NCBI RefSeq assembly: GCF_005886535.1
Contig: NZ_PNDS01000151.1
Coordinates: 1 to 39,163 of the forward strand
Length of the DNA stretch: 39,163 nt
Source: Pseudoalteromonas sp. S2755
GTDB taxonomy: Bacteria; Pseudomonadota; Gammaproteobacteria; Enterobacterales; Alteromonadaceae
Direction: 5' to 3'
Shown: positions 33,585-39,163 of the stretch, in pieces
Position numbering within the stretch: the first letter of the stretch is position 1
How the letters are laid out: each line of letters opens with the position of its first letter
The notes under the pieces: generated by a model
Told to the model about the DNA's origin: nothing
The model's input: the letters and a program-made list of their open reading frames with translations, nothing else
Database searches by the model: none
Made by a program: the position numbers and the translations under genes

Positions 33585-35105
33585 ATGAATCTTACACCGC
33601 ACAGCCCTTTTTCATCAAAAGCAAGTCAATTACTCAGCTGGGGACACTGGTTTACCTTTGCTAACATTGGCTTGGTTTTATTGATTAGCTCAGTTTATTT
33701 GTTCGCCGACAAAGCGCCAAGTACCTTTGTCGGTTGGTTTTATATGCTGATCACGTGGATAAGCCATACCAGCTTTATCACTTTTTGTGCGTTTGTATTA
33801 ACTATCTTTCCGCTTAGTTTAATATTTCCTTACCCGCGACATATTCGCGGGATGGCTGCAATTATTGCCTCGGTTGGTATTGTTGTACTAACAGTGGATG
33901 CCTTTGTTTACCTACAACTTGGCTACCATATAAACCCAGCTTCGCTTTCCGATATTTTTGTTTTATTGTGGGAAACCTTAGTCGGATCATCCCTAGTTAA
34001 TCTCATCATTACCATTGCAATGCTTGGACTGGTGCTCACTTTTGAACTACTCGCAGGCAATTATGCTTGGCGTCATTTGGCCGAGCTTAAATCCTATAAA
34101 TTCCCTCGCTATGCTACTGGCACCATTGTAACCTGCTTTGCGCTCAGTCACAGCCTGCATATTTGGGCTGATGCGAATGCCTTTTTCGATATCACTAAGC
34201 AAGATAATGTATTACCTCTATCTTATCCAACAACCGCAAAGAGCTTACTCGCCAGACACGATTTACTTGATATCGAGCAGTATGAGGAAGCACACTCTCT
34301 AAGCATTGGTGATACGCATTCAAAATACAAAGCCCCTGTAATTTCGGCCGTATGCAAAGAAAAGAAAGATACCACAGAACAACCTATCAACGTTTATGCT
34401 TACACAGATGAGGCACTGTTCCAAAAAACAGCAACAGCACTTCAGAGCAACGGTAAAAATAACGTGTTCCGAATGGACTCTGTTTTACGCGCAGGAAATA
34501 GCAGCGATGCGCTATTCAGCCTAATATACGGCCTACCGAGTTATTATAAAGAGTCTGTCTTGCTGCAGCAGCAAGTTCCGGTTTGGTCAATTAATAATGA
34601 CTTAATGAGTGTTAATGCCCACGGCGAGTTCTCTTTTGTTCCTTCTCATCAAAAGAGTAAATTAACAATCATTGAAGTAAGTGACGAAATTAACGTTGAT
34701 ATTTCAAAGCCGTTCGTAGCTATTGATATTAGTGCACAGCAAGCGACGGTATTAACCAGTTCTGCGGTAACGAACATTGAGCTGTTTGCTCAGGCTTCTG
34801 GTCTCGTGCAGCCCAATGACATCACCTACACCCTGCTAAGCTCTTACCTAGGCTGCGATCCTCTTGCTCAACAAAGTATGCTGGCATCAAACATTAAAAC
34901 TCGCTCCCATGCAGAAGGCGTTAACTTTACGCAAGGTGTCTTGGTTGCCTTTAAAAAAGACAAAATCACCCTCGTTAATCAAGATGGTAGTTTCAAGCAG
35001 ATGTCAGCAAAGGAAGGCTTTGTGTTAAACGGTAATTTAGATATTCCATTTTTAATACAAAGTATTAAGACTTTAAAAAAATTCACGACCCCTGAAGCGC
35101 AATAA
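33585..35105 (+). CDS. yejM: YejM/PbgA-like inner-membrane protein with a short periplasmic domain
   Basis: This encodes 506 residues. The N-terminal membrane region (about 18-205) has five helices and the family motifs LLSWGHWFTFANIGL, PHIRG-like PRHIRGMAAIIASV, LQLGYHINPASLSDIF. A periplasmic domain follows at about 240-506. E. coli YejM (PbgA) is about 586 residues, with a sulfatase-like periplasmic domain, and regulates LPS synthesis via LapB and LpxC. Here that domain is shorter by about 80 residues and lacks the sulfatase motifs I would expect, including a clear metal-site Asp after the first strand (NVYAYTDEA). The frame is intact and coupled to yejL, so it is probably functional. Confidence 0.88.
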   Translation: MNLTPHSPFSSKASQLLSWGHWFTFANIGLVLLISSVYLFADKAPSTFVGWFYMLITWISHTSFITFCAFVLTIFPLSLIFPYPRHIRGMAAIIASVGIVVLTVDAFVYLQLGYHINPASLSDIFVLLWETLVGSSLVNLIITIAMLGLVLTFELLAGNYAWRHLAELKSYKFPRYATGTIVTCFALSHSLHIWADANAFFDITKQDNVLPLSYPTTAKSLLARHDLLDIEQYEEAHSLSIGDTHSKYKAPVISAVCKEKKDTTEQPINVYAYTDEALFQKTATALQSNGKNNVFRMDSVLRAGNSSDALFSLIYGLPSYYKESVLLQQQVPVWSINNDLMSVNAHGEFSFVPSHQKSKLTIIEVSDEINVDISKPFVAIDISAQQATVLTSSAVTNIELFAQASGLVQPNDITYTLLSSYLGCDPLAQQSMLASNIKTRSHAEGVNFTQGVLVAFKKDKITLVNQDGSFKQMSAKEGFVLNGNLDIPFLIQSIKTLKKFTTPEAQ

Positions 35106-35170
35106 CCTTGAACAAAGTGGGATGTCATCTATGGTTAAGTAGATATTAACTGTTACAGCAAGGATGCCAC

Positions 35171-35647
35171 ATGCAATTATATCTAAAAATACTCGCACTG
35201 ATTTTTGTCTCTACTCATTGTTTCGCCACAACAACGGTAAAATACTTTAAATGCACGACCGACAGAGGCATTGTTTTTAGCCAATTTCCCTGCTCGGCCA
35301 ATGCGACCCAGCATACGATAACTACATCCGACCCTAAAGCCTCGGCTCCCTCTGAGCAGCACTATAAAACGTTAAACAATTTGGAACGCAACCAAATTGC
35401 GAAAAGGACAAAGCGTGCGCTCAGAGCCAAACACCATGAAAAAGCCGTGCTCAATCGCAAAAGAGATACCGCGGTTAGAGAGCAACAAGATAAGTTAACT
35501 AAACTGATGAATGAAGACAGGCGCAAAAAGGTCGTCAGGCAAGTTAAAAAAGAAATAAAAGCCATTAATAAGGCACATGCTAAAGCGATAAAGAGCCTAG
35601 AAAAAAAGATTTCAAAATTAGAAAAGCAGCTAAAAGCATACGAGTAA
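35171..35647 (+). CDS. secreted DUF4124-type protein with a coiled-coil tail
   Basis: This encodes 158 residues with a signal peptide ending near CFA. The mature N-terminus shows the DUF4124 pattern YFKCTTDRGIVFSQFPCSANA, with two cysteines probably in a disulfide. Residues 70-158 are almost entirely Lys/Arg/Glu/Gln and alpha-helical, likely a coiled coil (KKISKLEKQLKA at the end). Function unknown; a periplasmic or peptidoglycan-contacting structural part is a guess. AAGGATG precedes the ATG. Confidence 0.78.
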   Translation: MQLYLKILALIFVSTHCFATTTVKYFKCTTDRGIVFSQFPCSANATQHTITTSDPKASAPSEQHYKTLNNLERNQIAKRTKRALRAKHHEKAVLNRKRDTAVREQQDKLTKLMNEDRRKKVVRQVKKEIKAINKAHAKAIKSLEKKISKLEKQLKAYE

Positions 35648-35680
35648 TATCACCACATTGATTGCTTTGGAGGATCACGC

Positions 35681-35710
35681 TTGATCAATAAGTACGCCAA
35701 GTTTGATAAT
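35681..35710 (+). promoter_or_regulatory. candidate aceK promoter
   Basis: TTGATC (35681-35686) and GATAAT (35705-35710) are separated by 18 bases and lie about 100 bases before the aceK start. It is a sequence match only. No operator palindrome stands out. Confidence 0.4.
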
Positions 35711-35812
35711 AAGAATTAAGCGAATTGGCAGAACTGGTATTACCAGATGACTTTTTCTACATTACCTTGTAAAGTAAAACCACTCCGCGTGGATAATTTA
35801 TGAGGGATGTAG

Positions 35813-37537
35813 ATGCAAGCACAGCAGTTAGCAGAGCGAATTTTATCAGGTTTCCAAAACCACTATCACGCATTTGTAAAAATTACCAAACTGGCTCCCA
35901 TCGCTTTTGCTGCTCAAAATTGGGGAGAGATAGAGCGAATAAGTAAAGCGAGGATCAGCCAATACGATAGCAAAGTTGATGAAACCGCACAGAAGTTAAT
36001 ACAACTCTATGGCTCGACGCAACTGGATGAATCGCTATGGTATCAAGTAAAACAGGCTTACCTTGAGCGTCTTACCTTTCACCCTCAACCAGAGCTTGCT
36101 GAAACTTTCTATAATTCAGTTTTTTGTCGCCTCTTTCACCGCCGATATTACAATAGCGATTTCATTTTTGTTGAAACCCAACTTGCTAACGCCACTTCAC
36201 TCCCTGTAGAAGCTGAGTATCGAAGCTATTTTCCAGTCGTCAATGGCCTCAAGCCCACCATCAAAAAAATCATTGAACACATTGACTTCCATTGTGAATT
36301 TGAAGATTTAGATAGAGATATCCGACTACTCGTTAAGGCGTTTCTTAAACAGGCACCTAACACGCATCATCAGGCGCACTTAATGCGCTTCGATATCCTC
36401 AGCGCACCTTTCTATCGTAATAAAGGTGCATATATTGTCGGCCGAGTGGTCTCTAAATCTGGTGTACAGCCGTTTATCATCTCGGTATTACACGCACAAA
36501 CAGGGGGCTTACTGATCGATGCGCTACTTACCAACAGCTCACAAATGCGGGTGATTTTTGGTTTTGCGCGTGCTTACTTCTTAGTAGAGACCCATGCCCC
36601 ATCTGCGCTAGTTAAGTTTTTAAATCAACTCATGCCAAATAAAACAAAGGCTGAGCTTTATAATGCCATCGGCTTTCATAAACAGGGAAAAACCGAATTT
36701 TATCGTGAGTTTTTGCACCACTTAGCGAATTCTGAAGAACAGTTTGAAGTCGCACCAGGTACTCCCGGTATGGTGATGATGGTATTCACTCTGCCAAGCT
36801 TTCCTTATGTTTTTAAAGTGATCCGTGATCAATTCCCAGAAAGTAAGCCATTTACAAAAACAACCGTTTTAGAGCGCTATCAACTCGTAAAACGTCACGA
36901 TCGTGTAGGTAGAATGGCAGATACGATTGAATATTCCGATGTGGTGATCCCACTTGCACGTATTTCACCAGCCCTTTATCAGCTATTACTGGATTCTATC
37001 TCTCAAAGTATACGTATTGAGGGGGATAAGATGGTGATAAAGCACTTGTATATTGAGCGCCGCATGACACCGCTCAACCTCTTTGTACAGCAAGCCGATG
37101 AAGAAACGTGCGAGCAAGTCATTAGAGATTACGGCTATGCGCTCAAAGAAATGCTCGCTGTAAACATTTTTCCAGGAGACATGCTGTTAAAAAATTTCGG
37201 CGTGAGTAAACACCATAGAGTTATCTTCTATGACTATGATGAGGTGCAATATCTCACGGAAATGAACTTTAGAGCGCTGCCAAAGCAAGGGCTTGATAAT
37301 ATGTACGACTCTGGCGATATTTCCAGTGCACCTCAAGACGTCTTTCCTGAACAGTTGTGTACATTTGTTCTGACAAATCCTACACTAAAGGAAATGTTTC
37401 TGCGCCATCATGCTGATTTGGCTGAGGTGTTGTTTTGGCAGCAAGCACAACGAGATATTCGTGAGAGAGTCGTAAGACATATTTACCCTTATCCACATGA
37501 AAATCGTTTTCTCCAAGATGCCAAAAAAGAAGAATAA
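35813..37537 (+). CDS. aceK: isocitrate dehydrogenase kinase/phosphatase
   Basis: This 574-residue bifunctional enzyme (E. coli AceK 578) phosphorylates or dephosphorylates isocitrate dehydrogenase to divert carbon into the glyoxylate shunt. The N-terminal regulatory half ends near residue 310. The ATP loop is in APGTPGMVMMVFTLPSFPYVFKVIRD, and the catalytic region includes NIFPGDMLLKNFGV and FYDYDEVQYL, with the acidic residues used in both reactions. GAGG lies 7 bases before the ATG. No aceB or aceA is present, so it is expressed apart from the shunt genes. Confidence 0.95.
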   Translation: MQAQQLAERILSGFQNHYHAFVKITKLAPIAFAAQNWGEIERISKARISQYDSKVDETAQKLIQLYGSTQLDESLWYQVKQAYLERLTFHPQPELAETFYNSVFCRLFHRRYYNSDFIFVETQLANATSLPVEAEYRSYFPVVNGLKPTIKKIIEHIDFHCEFEDLDRDIRLLVKAFLKQAPNTHHQAHLMRFDILSAPFYRNKGAYIVGRVVSKSGVQPFIISVLHAQTGGLLIDALLTNSSQMRVIFGFARAYFLVETHAPSALVKFLNQLMPNKTKAELYNAIGFHKQGKTEFYREFLHHLANSEEQFEVAPGTPGMVMMVFTLPSFPYVFKVIRDQFPESKPFTKTTVLERYQLVKRHDRVGRMADTIEYSDVVIPLARISPALYQLLLDSISQSIRIEGDKMVIKHLYIERRMTPLNLFVQQADEETCEQVIRDYGYALKEMLAVNIFPGDMLLKNFGVSKHHRVIFYDYDEVQYLTEMNFRALPKQGLDNMYDSGDISSAPQDVFPEQLCTFVLTNPTLKEMFLRHHADLAEVLFWQQAQRDIRERVVRHIYPYPHENRFLQDAKKEE

Positions 37538-37553
37538 TATAAAGGAAAACTGA

Positions 37554-38492
37554 GTGAACATTAGTAAAATTGACCTTAACCTGCTGGTTTACCTCGATAC
37601 CTTACTTCGAGAATGCAACGTAACACGTGCCGCAAATCAATTAAGTATTACCCAGCCGGCAATGAGTAATGGTCTTAAGCGCCTCAGAAACCTCTTTAAT
37701 GACCCTATTTTAGTACGTACCAGCGAAGGCATGGTGCCAACAGAGCGCGCGCTTGAGCTGCAGCCTGTGATCCGTGGCATACTCATGACTTTGGAAGAAA
37801 CCTTAGCTCCTAACAGGGAGTTTGAAGCAGCGAGTAGTAATCGAGTATTTAGGATTATGGCCAGCGACTATGCTGCAAGTACGCTTGCGCCGAAACTTCT
37901 GACTAAACTTCATGAAGAAGCCCCAGATACAACCCTTGATATTCTCACGCCGAGTGATGTTACTTTTCATGATGTAGAAAATGGCAAGGTAGACATGGCG
38001 ATTAACCGTTTCGAAAATTTACCGCAATCGTTTCACCACAAACGAATTTGGAAGGATAGTTTTTGCTGTCTCGTAAAATCCGACAACCCCATTATTACCC
38101 ACTTTACGCTTGATGCCTATTTAAAATCTCGCCATATTTGGGTGAGTAAAACCGGGTTTGGCGTTGGGGTCGGAATGGATCCCGCAGATGTACAGAAACT
38201 TGGTTGGGTTGACGAGGCGCTTGCACACTTTGGAAAACATAGAAACATCGCAACTTTTACCCGCAATTACCACGTTGCAATTCACTTAGCAAAAGAGCAG
38301 AACTTAATCGCAACATTGCCGTCAAAAGCCGCGAATATCTATCGTGATGATCCGACTTTATCCGTTCTAGAGCCACCTTTCCCAATTCCACCGTTTGAGT
38401 TAGATATGATTTGGAGCCCGCTATTACACCGTGATGCGAGCCATATTTGGTTAAGACAAAAAATTGCTGAGGTAGCTGAAGAGCTTACATAA
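37554..38492 (+). CDS. LysR-family transcriptional regulator
   Basis: This is a 312-residue LTTR. The winged helix-turn-helix (about 1-65) shows LNLLVYLDTLLRECNVTRAANQL and TQPAMSNGLKRLR. The effector-binding domain follows from about 90, with MASDYAAS at its first strand. The opening FDLNLL-type motif and SNGLKRLR resemble the NodD/LeuO-like subgroup. The start is GTG at 37554 with AAGGAAAA upstream. It begins 16 bases after aceK on the same strand and may be co-transcribed; the target is unknown. Confidence 0.9.
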   Translation: MNISKIDLNLLVYLDTLLRECNVTRAANQLSITQPAMSNGLKRLRNLFNDPILVRTSEGMVPTERALELQPVIRGILMTLEETLAPNREFEAASSNRVFRIMASDYAASTLAPKLLTKLHEEAPDTTLDILTPSDVTFHDVENGKVDMAINRFENLPQSFHHKRIWKDSFCCLVKSDNPIITHFTLDAYLKSRHIWVSKTGFGVGVGMDPADVQKLGWVDEALAHFGKHRNIATFTRNYHVAIHLAKEQNLIATLPSKAANIYRDDPTLSVLEPPFPIPPFELDMIWSPLLHRDASHIWLRQKIAEVAEELT

Positions 38493-38617
38493 CGACATAA
38501 CAGGCCTCGGATTCGGACAATTAATGAGCCGCTTTAGCTCAGTGCGCTTTTTGAAATTGGTATCGCCAGCTAATTGAACTATCCTTTTATCTATATGTAT
38601 AAAAGGCGCAAGAGAGC

Positions 38618-39001
38618 ATGGCGAAATTCTCTTATAGAGCAACGATTGATAGTAAAGAGAAACTTATCCACGCAGCCGCATACGGGGAATGCGTGGAAGC
38701 CAATATTATCGAGATGTACAAAAATTTAGGACTTGCACTTAAATCGAGTCAGCTAAAGAGTTTAGTTATCGACGTCTCTCAATTACAAATCACTTACGAC
38801 TATCCAAACGTGCTAACCGTTTTACAAAAACTCAATCAACTTGTCGATGGGATTGCTCTTGCCCGAGTTATCTCCCCCTCAGATACCAAAAGTGGATTAA
38901 TTGAAGCATTTGCTGACAAGCACAGCTTAGCGATTAAGAACTTCGAGAACTATAACGATGCGGTGGCTTGGGCGCTTACTATGAATGCGAAAAATAGTTG
39001 A
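38618..39001 (+). CDS. SpoIIAA/STAS-like small protein
   Basis: This encodes 127 residues with no signal peptide or membrane segment. The beta-alpha pattern, with SLVIDVSQLQITYDYPNVLTVLQKLNQL in the middle and ARVISPSDTKSGLIEAFADKHSLAIKNFENYNDAVAWAL at the end, fits the SpoIIAA-like (STAS-related) fold seen in many marine gammaproteobacteria. Binding partners are unknown. AAGAGAG precedes the ATG. It is separated from the LysR gene by 125 bases. Confidence 0.65.
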   Translation: MAKFSYRATIDSKEKLIHAAAYGECVEANIIEMYKNLGLALKSSQLKSLVIDVSQLQITYDYPNVLTVLQKLNQLVDGIALARVISPSDTKSGLIEAFADKHSLAIKNFENYNDAVAWALTMNAKNS

Positions 39002-39069
39002 GCAAGCATTCAGAGTCAGGTCATGAAAGCAGTGATATTATTTGATGTTGGCCTATAACAAATGGCCTA

Positions 39070-39163
39070 CCATAAGTAATACCAATTGAATTAATTCTCT
39101 AATCAATTTGAAGGGTGAAATAGCATATTAGCTTCGTTAAAAATTTCTCATTTAGAACAACTA
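39070..39163. repeat. possible end of a dispersed element at the right edge
   Basis: The last 90 bases (from TAATACCAATTGAATTAA to the edge) resemble AT-rich end sequences of dispersed elements I recall from Pseudoalteromonas and relatives. On the minus strand a frame is open from the edge to a stop near 39102 (VVLNEKFLTKLICYFTLQID), possibly the tail of an element-encoded protein. The boundary and family cannot be settled within the window. Confidence 0.3.

Noticed and set aside
33585..35105. Short YejM as a truncated pseudogene.
   Set aside because: The frame is intact, coupled to yejL, and the following 65 bases hold no remnant of a longer C-terminus that I can see.
38451..38642. Minus-strand 63-codon frame across the gap between the LysR and SpoIIAA-like genes.
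   Set aside because: It overlaps both genes and shows no recognisable protein features.

Overview
The window looks like a chromosomal segment of a marine gammaproteobacterium of the Pseudoalteromonas/Alteromonadales type. It is moderately AT-rich. It carries a Vibrio/Shewanella-style trp operon (separate trpG, fused trpCF), ScpAB condensin subunits in place of a MukBEF hint, a Pla-1/VolA-type lipoprotein lipase, and a conserved set of yci and yej genes. The genus is inferred from gene content and protein character, not from a search. I saw no tRNA, rRNA, CRISPR array, integrase or complete insertion sequence.

Positions 1-9515 read mostly on the minus strand: a small secreted LPPG-repeat protein, the SohB peptidase, a large VolA-like lipoprotein lipase, yciK (plus), a GFA-fold protein, and the tight operon rnm-yciO-scpA-scpB-rluB. 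Positions 9516-16505 hold the trp operon on the plus strand: a control region, then trpE-trpG-trpD-trpCF-trpB-trpA with overlapping or tightly spaced genes. The order sohB-yciK-rluB-yciO-rnm-trpL-trpEDCBA-yciB-yciI resembles that around E. coli trp, with scpAB and the lipase as extra members.

The most striking feature is the trp control region (9606-9910). It contains two complete attenuators in series: a 15-codon leader peptide with three consecutive Trp codons followed by a terminator, then a 16-codon leader peptide with four consecutive Trp codons and its own terminator, all before trpE. In each unit GCGGG, next to or overlapping the leader stop codon, can pair with the 5' arm of the following terminator, the classical antiterminator arrangement. 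The two units look like an ancient tandem duplication.

Positions 16506-23126 hold an HU-like protein, YciB, a CPBP-type membrane protein, an NSS-type sodium symporter, YciI, and a four-gene operon of a PepSY protein, a PhoP-like regulator, a PhoQ-like sensor and an LprI-like secreted protein. Positions 23127-32132 are envelope-centred: an AI-2E-type permease, a TIGR01777 epimerase-like protein, a soluble MltC-like transglycosylase, an LPP20 lipoprotein, a divergent three-lipoprotein operon with LpoB, and a porin paired with a one-domain PstS-like protein. Positions 32133-39163 hold yejK, divergent yejL-yejM (YejM with a short periplasmic domain), a DUF4124 protein, aceK, a LysR regulator and a SpoIIAA-like protein. 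The right edge resembles the end of a dispersed element.
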